IMG/VR virus record: IMGVR_UViG_3300035204_000098
Location: 1 to 30,137 of that record
Reading direction: 5' to 3' (one strand)
DNA: 30,137 bases
From: a virus
In this document: positions 1 to 6,660 of the stretch, piece by piece
Layout: each line of letters opens with the position of its first letter
Position numbering within the stretch: the stretch's first letter is position 1
Program-made: the position numbers and the translations under genes
The notes under the pieces: generated by a model
Databases searched by the model: none
What the model was told of the DNA's origin: nothing
The model's input: the letters and a program-made list of their open reading frames with translations, nothing else

Positions 1-37
1 TGCACAGGCGGGGAGCGAGCCCCACACCATTCCCCCA

Positions 38-111
38 GTGGATCAAAGTTCTGAGCGGTACACGGGCGTCGCTGCTCTTGCCCGTGACCGGTCATAACTT
101 TGAGGATCCAC
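38..111. repeat. Long imperfect hairpin
   Basis: The outer arm GTGGATC (38-44) pairs perfectly with GATCCAC (105-111). Next AAAGTT (45-50) pairs with AACTTT (96-101), with GAG bulged at 102-104. After an internal loop, GGT (57-59) pairs with ACC (87-89), and CACGGGC (61-67) pairs with GCCCGTG (80-86) around a 12-base loop. About 23 base pairs form in 74 bases. The 7-bp end stem and length recall a tRNA, but there is no TTCRA loop or proper anticodon arm. Confidence 0.75.
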
Positions 112-235
112 GGACCACCACTGAACCAGCATCAACCTCACGGCTCTCGGGCAAGATGGACTCGAACTTGTTCGACTCCCTTGCACGACGCCGATGCGGT
201 TGATAGCGAGCAGTAACATCTCCGATGTCGTCGGG

Positions 236-280
236 GATTGCACCTCGGCGCCCTCCCTTTCCCTTGCGCCGACTGCAATC
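236..280. repeat. Hairpin, 7+7 bp stem
   Basis: GATTGCA (236-242) pairs with TGCAATC (274-280). After a small asymmetric bulge, TCGGCGC (245-251) pairs with GCGCCGA (266-272). The 14-base loop ends in TTTCCCTT, the same loop end as in the hairpin at 374-405. Confidence 0.75.
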
Positions 281-373
281 TCTTTCAGAAGTGGTCGGAG
301 CCAAAGGCTTCGGCCGCTGAGGAACCCGACCCACGGCAGGAAAGAGACAGTACCCGACCGAACTGGTGTTCAA

Positions 374-405
374 GCCCGACGCCCGCATTTTCCCTTGCGT
401 CGGGC
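374..405. repeat. Hairpin, perfect 9-bp stem
   Basis: GCCCGACGC (374-382) pairs perfectly with GCGTCGGGC (397-405) around a 14-base loop ending in TTTTCCCTT. It is flanked by two small GAAC-N4-GTTC hairpins at 360-371 and 407-418. These lie in a diverged direct repeat, CGAACTGGTGTTC versus CGAACTCCTGTTC. Confidence 0.8.
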
Positions 406-439
406 CGAACTCCTGTTCGCTCGTGGTGCTGGCTCTGCG

Positions 440-488
440 GATCGTCCACGGATCCCTCCGTGGTGATCGTCCACGGATCACTCCGTGG
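440..488. repeat. Tandem repeat of two identical-stem hairpins
   Basis: A 25-base unit beginning GATCGTCCACGGATC occurs at 440 and again at 465. Each unit holds CCACGGA, a four-base loop and TCCGTGG (446-463 and 471-488). The loops are TCCC and TCAC. The 7-bp stem is conserved while the loop differs, which suggests the paired structure or a bound palindrome is what matters. Confidence 0.8.
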
Positions 489-639
489 CCGCCGGAGGCA
501 CCCTACGACCATCCCACCCACCACCACCCCACAAACCCACGCCCACACCGCTTTACTAGTCATTTCACACCACGAAGCGGACTGCGAATAGCAGGCCGCA
601 TGGGAAAGGGAAGATGGGGGTGTGGTTTGGGGTGTCGTG

Positions 640-668
640 CCACGCGCGTTGGTTTCGCTTGCGCGTGG
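640..668. repeat. Hairpin, perfect 8-bp stem
   Basis: CCACGCGC (640-647) pairs with GCGCGTGG (661-668) around a 13-base loop that ends in CTT, like the loops of the hairpins at 61-86, 236-280 and 374-405. Confidence 0.75.
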
Positions 669-744
669 TGCGTGGTTTCGGTGTGTTTTAGGGTGGGGAT
701 GTACCGGGGGCACCTTCTATATATATGTGTCAGGCTTGTTTTGG

Positions 745-766
745 GGTGTGTGGACACCGGTTTTTT
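745..766 (+). terminator. Possible intrinsic terminator
   Basis: GGTGT (745-749) pairs with ACACC (754-758) around a four-base loop, followed after GG by six T residues (761-766). A short GGGTG-TAGG-CACCC hairpin follows directly (767-780). The stem is short, and no gene to be terminated is visible upstream, so the call is weak. It could end a rightward leader transcript. Confidence 0.35.
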
Positions 767-842
767 GGGTGTAGGCACCCCTTGGGTTCCCTCCGTCCGT
801 TTGTGGCACGGTTCCGCCTGACCTACTACCGTGTTTGGTCTG

Positions 843-871
843 CCCCTGCGCCTCTTGGCTTTGTGCAGGGG
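843..871. repeat. Hairpin, perfect 7-bp stem
   Basis: CCCCTGC (843-849) pairs with GCAGGGG (865-871) around a 15-base loop that itself contains GCC-TCTT-GGC. It belongs to the cluster of stem-loops upstream of the late genes. Confidence 0.65.
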
Positions 872-872
872 G

Positions 873-903
873 CGGTTGCCCTTCTGACGGGCGAACGTAA
901 CCG
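873..903. repeat. Bulged hairpin, 5+4 bp
   Basis: CGGTT (873-877) pairs with AACCG (899-903), and GCCC (878-881) pairs with GGGC (889-892). A six-base bulge lies on the 3' side. It immediately follows the hairpin at 843-871. Confidence 0.55.
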
Positions 904-1028
904 GGTGGGGGTTCGGCACTCTCGTTTTATGTGTCCGGCGGGGGTGCTGTACCGGGTGTTGCGTGGATGGTAGCATGTGTGTATTGTTTTGGGGACCGTG
1001 TTGTGTTACGGAAGGGTGACTTTTTCTT

Positions 1029-1415
1029 ATGGCTGAGATGTCTGACTATCTGGAGAAGAAGGTTCTGGATTACGTCTTGCGTGATACGGCTGATTGGGCG
1101 CCGACGGCGGTGTATTTGGCTTTGCATACTGCGGATCCGGCTGATGCTGGTTCGGGTGCGGAGGTTTCTGGTGGGTCGTATGCCCGTCAGGCTTGTGCGT
1201 TTGATGCTTGTCATGCTACGGGTGGTAATACGGCGAACACGGATGCGGAGTCGTTTACGAATATGCCTGCTTGCACGGTGACGCATATCGGTGTGTGGGA
1301 TCATGCGTCTGCCGGGAACTTGTTGTTTCATACGGCGGTTGATACGTCGAAGGCTGTGTTGGCTGGTGACACTATTAGTGTTGCTGCCGGTGCTGTGACG
1401 ATTACGCTCGCCTGA
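1029..1415 (+). CDS. Phage structural protein of the LALHTADP type
   Basis: The product has 128 residues. The N-terminal pattern is characteristic: a short helix (about residues 5-18, SDYLEKKVLDYVL), then LALHTADP at 30-37 and EVSGGSYARQ at 45-54. The second half (THIGVWDHASAGNLLF) is beta-rich. Small proteins of this pattern are common beside fibre genes in many tailed phages and are thought to be virion or fibre-associated; their exact role is not settled. A purine-rich GGAAGGG at 1010-1016 lies 12 bases before the ATG, rather far. A second ATG at 1038 (MSDYLE...) is a possible start. It is the first gene of the late operon and its stop overlaps the next start (TGATG). Confidence 0.7.
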   Translation: MAEMSDYLEKKVLDYVLRDTADWAPTAVYLALHTADPADAGSGAEVSGGSYARQACAFDACHATGGNTANTDAESFTNMPACTVTHIGVWDHASAGNLLFHTAVDTSKAVLAGDTISVAAGAVTITLA

Positions 1416-1684
1416 TGGCTAAGAAACGTAAGAAGCAGACTGGACCTCCCGGTACCCCATTGGAGGTTAGTCAGGCGACTCGTTCTGCGGCACAGTATAA
1501 TGCCAACTTTCAAACCCACGGTGGCGGATCCACTTACGGGGATTACGAAGTAAGATCGAGGCAAGAGTGGGCTGGGCTTAAGCGGGTTCATTCTGAGGAT
1601 ACTGGGGCGATTTGGAGCAGCGACAAGAGGGCGAAAGCGACTCCGGGTGGGATGGCTATACGACACAAGATTTGGGGCTTGTAG
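1415..1684 (+). CDS. Small basic hypothetical protein
   Basis: The product has 89 residues with a strongly basic start (MAKKRKKQ), no membrane segment and no motif I recognise. The start ATG shares one base with the stop of the preceding gene, and its own TAG directly abuts the next ATG at 1685. The gene therefore looks translated by coupling within the fibre operon. Placement among virion genes suggests a structural or assembly role, but nothing in the sequence demonstrates it. Confidence 0.65.
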   Translation: MAKKRKKQTGPPGTPLEVSQATRSAAQYNANFQTHGGGSTYGDYEVRSRQEWAGLKRVHSEDTGAIWSSDKRAKATPGGMAIRHKIWGL

Positions 1685-2446
1685 ATGGCTACTGCATATC
1701 CCGGTGCGCTTGACACCGCCACCCAACAGCCGTCCCCGTCCGCTACTACGGACTTGGATGCTTCCGGGTATGAACACGCGACGGTTCACACTAACCATTC
1801 GGGTGCGTTGATTGCGTTAGAAACAAAGTTGGGGTTGACTGACTCCAACGCTGTTGATGGTGCGGTTCTGGTTGGTTCGGGTGCGTCTACTACTTCGTGG
1901 ACTACCACCCCGACCATTGGTGGCAACACGACTGTTTCGGGGACGTTGACTGTTGGTTCGGATGGTTCAGGCGGCGATGTGACCTTCCACTCCGACACCG
2001 CCGGGGACTCGTTCCTCTGGGACTCGTCGGAGGAGAAGTTGACCATCACCGGCACCGACGGCCAGACGGCGCTTGATGTGCCCGACGGCAACGTCACCAT
2101 CACCGACACTCTCACCGTGTCTGGCGGTTTGGTTGCTCCGTTGGCGATCAACGCTCAGACCGGCACGACCTATACGTTCGTGCTGGCCGACGCCGGGAAG
2201 TTGGTCACCTCATCGAACGGCTCGGCGCAGACGTTCACTGTTCCTCCGAACTCGTCGGTGGCCTTTGATGTTGGTACGCAGATCATCGTCCAGAACATCG
2301 GCTCGGCTAACTGCACGCTGGCCCAAGGGTCCGGGGTGACGATCCAGTCGAAGGACTCCAACAAAGAGATCGACGGCCAGTACGCCGCTGCGACGCTTAT
2401 TAAGACGGCTACTGACACTTGGTCGCTTATCGGCGCTTTGAAGTAA
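1685..2446 (+). CDS. Fibre-like structural protein, cassette copy 1
   Basis: The product has 253 residues in three parts. Residues 1-60 form an anchor-like head (MATAYPGALDTATQQPSPSA, then VHTNHSGALIALETKLGL). The middle is Gly/Thr/Asp-rich and beta-like, with TTVSGTLTVGSDG and VTITDTLTVSGG. The C-terminal domain (about 155-253) carries QTGTTYTFVLADAGKLVT, TVPPNSSVAFDVGTQI and TLIKTATDTWSLIGAL, a pattern widespread in phage tail-fibre proteins. The head and C-terminal domain are shared with the gene at 3937, which lacks most of the middle. Third-position base use changes sharply near base 1975, from T-rich to C-rich, inside the gene. Its role as a fibre subunit or attachment protein is inferred from these similarities. 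Confidence 0.75.
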   Translation: MATAYPGALDTATQQPSPSATTDLDASGYEHATVHTNHSGALIALETKLGLTDSNAVDGAVLVGSGASTTSWTTTPTIGGNTTVSGTLTVGSDGSGGDVTFHSDTAGDSFLWDSSEEKLTITGTDGQTALDVPDGNVTITDTLTVSGGLVAPLAINAQTGTTYTFVLADAGKLVTSSNGSAQTFTVPPNSSVAFDVGTQIIVQNIGSANCTLAQGSGVTIQSKDSNKEIDGQYAAATLIKTATDTWSLIGALK

Positions 2447-3441
2447 TGGCTATTCGGCCAGCCGATCACGGGGTCGTCGCTAGTGCCGGTGGCGGGATCT
2501 ACGAATACTCAACGACCGGTTCCCCGACCGTCACCACCCACGGCATTTACACCTCGTTGACCTACACCGGGTCGGGCAGTTTCACCATCCTCAGCAACCC
2601 GAACGCCCTGACCTTCGATCTGCTTCTGGTCGCTGGGGGTGGCTCGGGCAACAGCGGCTACCAGACCACCACCTCATCGATGTTTGGTGGAGGCGGTGGC
2701 GGTGCGGGGGGCATGAAAGTTCTGACCGGCCAGACACTCGCCGTTCAGGCCCATACCGTCACAGTGTTCGCAGGTGGGGCTGCTCCGGCCACTGGTTCCA
2801 GTAGTTGGGGTTCCGACGGGAGTGGTGGGACCGCCATCACCGGCCACACGGTGACCGGCGGCGGTCTAGGCGGCAACAACTCCCAGTACGGGACTGTTGC
2901 CGGCCCCAATGTTGGTGGCTCGGGTGGCGGTGCTGGTCCCACCCAGTGGAACAGCACTTCTTCTGGAGCGGCGGGTACATCGGGTGAAGGGAACGCTGGC
3001 GGTAACGGCTGGGGCTACTACGTCTACGGCAACGTCGGCTACACCAGCGGGGGTGGTGGCGGTAAGGGAGCCGTCGGGAATGACGGCGCGCAGACCTCCG
3101 ATCCCGGCTACAGCGGTGACGGTGGTGCCGGACTGGCAAACAACTATTCGACCGGCAGCAACATCACCTACGCCGCAGGCGGCGGTGGCGGCAGTCACTA
3201 CTACCAGTACAACCCAACCGGCAAAAGCGGTGCACCGGGGGATTCCTCAGCCGGTACCGGCGGGTCATACTTCGGCTGGCCCGTCAACTACGGGGTGAAG
3301 CGGATGTCTATTGACGCTGCGGCCAACCGGGGCGGCGGGGGCGGTGGTGCGATGTGGGATGCGTACAGCATCAACAACCTAGATTCCTCGTCCGATGGTG
3401 GCTCGGGAATTGTGGTGATCCGCTGGGTCACTCCTGTCTGA
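2446..3441 (+). CDS. Glycine-rich adhesin-like protein, cassette copy 1
   Basis: The start is the ATG at 2446, overlapping the preceding stop (TAATG), which gives 331 residues. After an N-terminal beta-like domain (about 1-60) comes LLLVAGGGSGN, the usual entry to glycine-rich phage proteins. Many runs follow, such as GGGGGGAGG, GGSGGGAG, GGGGGKG and AAGGGGGS, and the protein ends GSGIVVIRWVTPV. Alternating glycine runs and short variable Tyr/Asn/Ser-containing loops recall the polyglycine-sandwich receptor-binding tips of some T-even-like phages, and that function is inferred. Codons are unusually C-ending compared with the paralogue at 4518. Confidence 0.75.
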   Translation: MAIRPADHGVVASAGGGIYEYSTTGSPTVTTHGIYTSLTYTGSGSFTILSNPNALTFDLLLVAGGGSGNSGYQTTTSSMFGGGGGGAGGMKVLTGQTLAVQAHTVTVFAGGAAPATGSSSWGSDGSGGTAITGHTVTGGGLGGNNSQYGTVAGPNVGGSGGGAGPTQWNSTSSGAAGTSGEGNAGGNGWGYYVYGNVGYTSGGGGGKGAVGNDGAQTSDPGYSGDGGAGLANNYSTGSNITYAAGGGGGSHYYQYNPTGKSGAPGDSSAGTGGSYFGWPVNYGVKRMSIDAAANRGGGGGGAMWDAYSINNLDSSSDGGSGIVVIRWVTPV

Positions 3442-3451
3442 TGGAGGACTG

Positions 3452-3934
3452 ATGGCTCACTTCGCTGAACTAGACGAAACCAACACCGTCATCAACGTGA
3501 TCGTCGTTCACAACGACATCACCACCATCGACGGTGTGGAAGAGGAACAGAGGGGCATCGACTTCCTCAACGACCTGTACCCGGACTCGGGGACATGGAT
3601 TCAGACCTCCTACAACGACAACATCCGTACCGCCTACGCCGGATTGGGTGCTGTCTATGACGCTGACAACGACCGGTTCAGCCCTCCCAGACCGTTCCCA
3701 TCGTGGATTCTGAACACGGATACGAACGACTGGGAGCCGCCCGTGGCGCGAGTCCCCGGTTACGGCTGGGACGAGCCCACTCTGTCGTGGGTCCAACCCC
3801 CGCAGCCGTTCCCATCGTGGACATGGACGAACGATGAGTGGACGCCACCGACTCCGTACCCCGGCTCACCACCAGACCCGCCGCACTACTACTGGGACGA
3901 AGACACGACCTCATGGGTTGAGATCGAGGAGTAA
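3452..3934 (+). CDS. Trp/Pro-rich virion protein, cassette copy 1
   Basis: The product has 160 residues. The N-terminus (AHFAELDETNTVINVIVVHN) and GIDFLNDLYPDSGTWIQTSY match a family frequent in marine cyanophages and other aquatic phages near fibre genes, of unproven role. The rest repeats short PxPFPSW and WxP units (about 78-84 and 117-123) and ends YYWDEDTTSWVEIEE. GGAGG at 3443-3447 lies close before the ATG. It is paralogous to the gene at 5429. An adhesin accessory or fibre-tip role is a guess from position. Confidence 0.7.
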   Translation: MAHFAELDETNTVINVIVVHNDITTIDGVEEEQRGIDFLNDLYPDSGTWIQTSYNDNIRTAYAGLGAVYDADNDRFSPPRPFPSWILNTDTNDWEPPVARVPGYGWDEPTLSWVQPPQPFPSWTWTNDEWTPPTPYPGSPPDPPHYYWDEDTTSWVEIEE

Positions 3935-3936
3935 CT

Positions 3937-4518
3937 ATGGCTACCGCATACCCCGCAGCATTGGATACGGCTACTCAGCAGCCTTCTCCCAGCGCGTCTA
4001 CGGATCTGGATACGTCCGGGTACGAGCATGACATTGTTCATACGAATCATTCTGGTGCGATTATCGCATTGGAAACAAAGGTTGGTTTGACTGATTCTAA
4101 TGCTGCTGCTAACGCGGTGTTGGTCGGTACAGGCGCATCCACGACTGCGTGGACGACCAGTCCTACCGTTTCTGGCACGATAACTGCTGGTGGCATCAAC
4201 GCCCCAGTGCATTCAATAAACACGCAAACAGGTACCTCTTATACATTGGCTATAGGTGATGCCAACGGGTTGGTCGATACCGACAACAGTTCCGCTAACA
4301 CAGTTACGGTCCCGCCAAACTCGTCGGTCGCATTCCCGGTGGGCACACAGGTTCTGGTTGTCCAACAGGGTGGCGGTCAAACGACAATCGTTGCCGGGTC
4401 AGGCGTGACTCTGCGGGCGAAGGACGGTTTGAAACTTGCTGGCGGGGCTTACGCTGGTGCTACCCTTATTAAGCGTGCGACCAACGACTGGTATGTAATT
4501 GGATCTCTAGAGGCGTAA
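3937..4518 (+). CDS. Fibre-like structural protein, cassette copy 2
   Basis: The product has 193 residues, a shorter version of the protein at 1685. It has the same head (ATAYPAALDTATQQPSPSAS, then VHTNHSGAIIALETKVGLTD). The same C-terminal domain follows (QTGTSYTLAIGDANGLVD, TVPPNSSVAFPVGTQV and ATLIKRATNDWYVIGSL). The roughly 60-residue beta-like middle is missing. Codons are T- and A-ending, unlike most of copy 1. It begins two bases after the preceding stop and its TAA overlaps the next ATG. Confidence 0.75.
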   Translation: MATAYPAALDTATQQPSPSASTDLDTSGYEHDIVHTNHSGAIIALETKVGLTDSNAAANAVLVGTGASTTAWTTSPTVSGTITAGGINAPVHSINTQTGTSYTLAIGDANGLVDTDNSSANTVTVPPNSSVAFPVGTQVLVVQQGGGQTTIVAGSGVTLRAKDGLKLAGGAYAGATLIKRATNDWYVIGSLEA

Positions 4519-5420
4519 TGGTACTTCTAGCCAACGCCGGGTTCTTCGCTGCTAGTGCTGGCAAGATGGAGTGGACATATAGCGGGTCGTACACCACGGG
4601 TACGGACGGTAGCAACACTTGGGTCAAGATGACTTCTACGGGCAACTTCGTTGTTAGTGGTGCTCCTGCTACTGTTGATATTTTTGTGAGTGCTGGTGGC
4701 GGTTCTGGCGCTAAGGCTGGCGGCGTCTATTACGGTCCTTACGGTGGTGCCGGTGGCGGTGGTGGTGGTGGTGCTTTGACAACGACAGGAGTAACTGTGG
4801 GAGTTGGAACTCACACGGTAACTGTTGGTGACGGGGGTGCCAGTCCGGGTACTTCTATCGGCGTGAATGGATCGCGTGGCAATAACAGCATGTTTGCTGT
4901 GAACGGCGGTTCGACTTACACCGGTACAGGTGGCGGACATGGAAGCACCAACGGGGCCGGTGAAAGTGCCGGTTGTGGTGGGGGCGGTGGCGGTTTGAGT
5001 TCCTCCGTTTCAAAGGCTGGCGGTACTGGTTCGCAGGGTGGCGATGGAGGCAGCACTTACGGCGCTGGTACCAACTACCACTTCGGCGGTGGCGGCGGCG
5101 GCATGGGTGGCGACGGCGGAGACGGCACTTCTTCTTGGGTAGCAGGAGCCGGGGGTACCGATCAGGCGAACTCGTACACCGGTTCCGCCATCTCCTACGG
5201 TGGTGGTGGCGGTGGACAGGGTTCCGGGTTTTCAGGCGGTGCCGGTGGTGGTACTACGGGAACTGCTGGTGTAGTTGGTCAGCAGAATGTTTCCGCTCCC
5301 AGTGCAAACACTAGCGGCGGTAGCGGTGCGGGCAGCCTTTATACCAATGGTGCTGGTGGGCCGTTTAGCGGAGCAGCGGGCGGATCGGGTGTTGTAGTTA
5401 TCCGATTCCCGACGCCGTAG
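4518..5420 (+). CDS. Glycine-rich adhesin-like protein, cassette copy 2
   Basis: The product has 300 residues. A beta-like N-terminal domain (about 15-58) leads into VDIFVSAGGGSGAK and then dense glycine runs (GGGGGGG, GCGGGGGGL, HFGGGGGGMGGDGGDG, SYGGGGGGQGSG). It ends GGSGVVVIRFPTP, matching the end of the protein at 2446. Loops between the runs differ almost completely between the two copies, as expected for receptor-binding tips that diversify. The role is inferred. Confidence 0.72.
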   Translation: MVLLANAGFFAASAGKMEWTYSGSYTTGTDGSNTWVKMTSTGNFVVSGAPATVDIFVSAGGGSGAKAGGVYYGPYGGAGGGGGGGALTTTGVTVGVGTHTVTVGDGGASPGTSIGVNGSRGNNSMFAVNGGSTYTGTGGGHGSTNGAGESAGCGGGGGGLSSSVSKAGGTGSQGGDGGSTYGAGTNYHFGGGGGGMGGDGGDGTSSWVAGAGGTDQANSYTGSAISYGGGGGGQGSGFSGGAGGGTTGTAGVVGQQNVSAPSANTSGGSGAGSLYTNGAGGPFSGAAGGSGVVVIRFPTP

Positions 5421-5428
5421 GAGACGAC

Positions 5429-5980
5429 ATGGCACGCTTCGCTGAACTAGACGAAAACAACATCGTTCTTCAAGTTATTATCGTCGGCAACGAGATAACG
5501 ACTATTGATGATGTGGAAGTTGAACAACGCGGTATTGATTTCCTGAACGACCTCTTTCCTGATTCGGGAACTTGGGTGCAGACATCCATGTGGACATGGG
5601 ATGGCAAACATCACGGAGAAGACGGCAATGAGGATGGTGGAACGCCGCTCAGGGGCAGGCACGCCGGGATCGGGTTTACCTACGATCCGTCAAACGACAT
5701 CTTTCATGCACCAAAACCGTACCCATCTTGGACTTTGAATACGACAACTGCGGAATGGGAAGCGCCCAGTGCTTACGTTCTTGGATATGAATGGGATGAA
5801 GACACGCTGGCGTGGGTCAAACCTGCTCCTCCATTCGCATCGTGGGTTACATGGAACGAAGAGTTGGGACGCTGGGAACCGCCGGTTGCCTATCCGGGCG
5901 AGGAAGGCGGAGCAGGAGTGCGATCAACGCCATTTTATTTGTGGGATGAAGACACGACCTCATGGATTGAGGTTGAGTAA
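5429..5980 (+). CDS. Trp/Pro-rich virion protein, cassette copy 2
   Basis: The product has 183 residues, paralogous to the protein at 3452. It shares ARFAELDENNIVLQVIIV, EQRGIDFLNDLFPDSGTW, PKPYPSW and LWDEDTTSWIEVE. It carries a different, longer segment (about 52-78, His/Gly/Asp-rich with KHHGEDGNEDGG) where copy 1 has YNDNIRTAYAG. AGGAG at 5419-5423, overlapping the upstream stop, serves as ribosome site. Confidence 0.7.
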   Translation: MARFAELDENNIVLQVIIVGNEITTIDDVEVEQRGIDFLNDLFPDSGTWVQTSMWTWDGKHHGEDGNEDGGTPLRGRHAGIGFTYDPSNDIFHAPKPYPSWTLNTTTAEWEAPSAYVLGYEWDEDTLAWVKPAPPFASWVTWNEELGRWEPPVAYPGEEGGAGVRSTPFYLWDEDTTSWIEVE

Positions 5981-6660
5981 TGGCTATCCAATACAACGAG
6001 TCGTCCACCGACTACAACGCCTTAGAACACGAATACGGCGGCGCTGACGAAACAACATATGAACCCGGTTACCGCCTGAAGGGCGAGAAGTACCGGAGCG
6101 TCAACTATCAGTACCGTGGCGGCGACTCGTATGCAACCCATCAGATTACTGCGGCGATTACCGGGTCGGCTACTGCTACTGCTGCGATAACAGAAGAAGC
6201 GTTTATTACAGCGGCGATTACTGGTGCTACGACGGTTGTAACGGCGGTTATCGAAGAGGCTGGTATTACGGCTTCGATTTCTGCTGCGGCGACTGTTACG
6301 GCGGCGACATTTGAGGAGAAGTTCCTTACTGGGGCCATATCGGGTACGGGCACGGTTGCTCTTGCTTCAGTTCTTCAAGAACAGTTCCTTACTGGTGCAG
6401 CAACGGGTACAGCGGCAGTAACTGCTGATGTCCAATCGATTATGATCGCCGGGGATATAACTGGGGCGGCTACTGTCACAGCAACGACCTTTGAGGAGAA
6501 GTTCCTTATAGCAGCGGTTACTGGTACGGGGACACTGAACCAGCCGGTACTGATCCGTAAGGTTCCTCAGCCGGAACTTGCACTTTCTGTTACAAATGTA
6601 ACAGGATCGTCAAATGCTGAAGAACAGCAACATACCCTAGAACTACTGGTAGGTGTCTAA
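5980..6660 (+). CDS. 20-residue-repeat virion protein
   Basis: The product has 226 residues. The head (1-55) is polar and Tyr-rich (YNESSTDYNALEHEYGG). Residues 56 to about 188 are seven units of close to 20 residues on the pattern I/L-T-A-A-I-T-G-x-A-T-V-T-A-x-x-x-E-E-x-F. The last 35 residues are unlike the repeats. Regular hydrophobic/Thr units with a Gly at the same place suggest a beta-solenoid or fibrous shaft. It lies between the duplicated fibre cassettes and an Ig-like protein, so a virion fibre component is the best inference. I know no named family for it. Confidence 0.65.
   Translation: MAIQYNESSTDYNALEHEYGGADETTYEPGYRLKGEKYRSVNYQYRGGDSYATHQITAAITGSATATAAITEEAFITAAITGATTVVTAVIEEAGITASISAAATVTAATFEEKFLTGAISGTGTVALASVLQEQFLTGAATGTAAVTADVQSIMIAGDITGAATVTATTFEEKFLIAAVTGTGTLNQPVLIRKVPQPELALSVTNVTGSSNAEEQQHTLELLVGV
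6145..6537 (+). repeat. In-frame 60-base repeats inside the solenoid-like gene
   Basis: These units encode residues 56 to about 186 of the protein at 5980. A 19-base string beginning TTTGAGGAGAAGTTC is identical at 6310-6328 and 6490-6508, exactly 180 bases (three units) apart. This suggests that blocks of three units were copied recently. Confidence 0.75.

Larger units (their letters stand above)
1..1028. other. Gene-free, stem-loop-rich region
   Basis: No reading frame on either strand here encodes a protein I would defend. The frames that exist are Arg/Pro/Thr-rich, overlap one another on both strands and start without ribosome sites. The stretch instead holds at least eight G+C-rich inverted repeats, listed separately, and a switch of strand composition. 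About 490-560 is C/A-rich on the top strand and about 600-780 is G/T-rich. Genes to the right are G/T-rich on their coding strand, so the switch would fit divergent transcription, with any genes left of the window read leftwards. A replication origin, packaging site or untranslated RNA are alternatives. The promoter of the late operon should lie before 1029, but I see no convincing -35/-10 pair. Confidence 0.7.
1685..5980 (+). repeat. Tandem duplication of a three-gene fibre cassette
   Basis: Genes 1685-2446, 2446-3441 and 3452-3934 are each paralogous, in the same order, to genes 3937-4518, 4518-5420 and 5429-5980. Protein ends are best conserved: MATAYP...TATQQPSPSA in the first pair, the GSGxVVIR C-terminus in the second, and EQRGIDFLNDL plus WDEDTTSW in the third. 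The copies differ in length and codon use, so the duplication is old, or one copy has been replaced by a relative from another phage. Confidence 0.85.

Noticed and set aside
38-111. tRNA-like element with a 7-bp end stem and 74-base length
   Set aside because: It folds as one long hairpin. There is no T-loop consensus, no D-arm and no usable anticodon arm.
92-976. Overlapping reading frames of 66-151 codons on both strands in the left 1 kb
   Set aside because: They are Arg/Pro/Thr-rich, overlap each other, lack ribosome sites and cross the hairpins. They look like chance openings in G+C-rich DNA.
4973-5314. Trp/Arg-rich + strand frame inside the glycine-rich gene
   Set aside because: It is a frame-shifted reading of GGT/GGC runs; the glycine frame has coupled start and stop codons and a paralogue.
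2690-5340. Possible CRISPR or tandem-repeat array from recurring GGTGGCGGTGG strings
   Set aside because: Spacing is irregular and the strings are simply glycine codons in frame.
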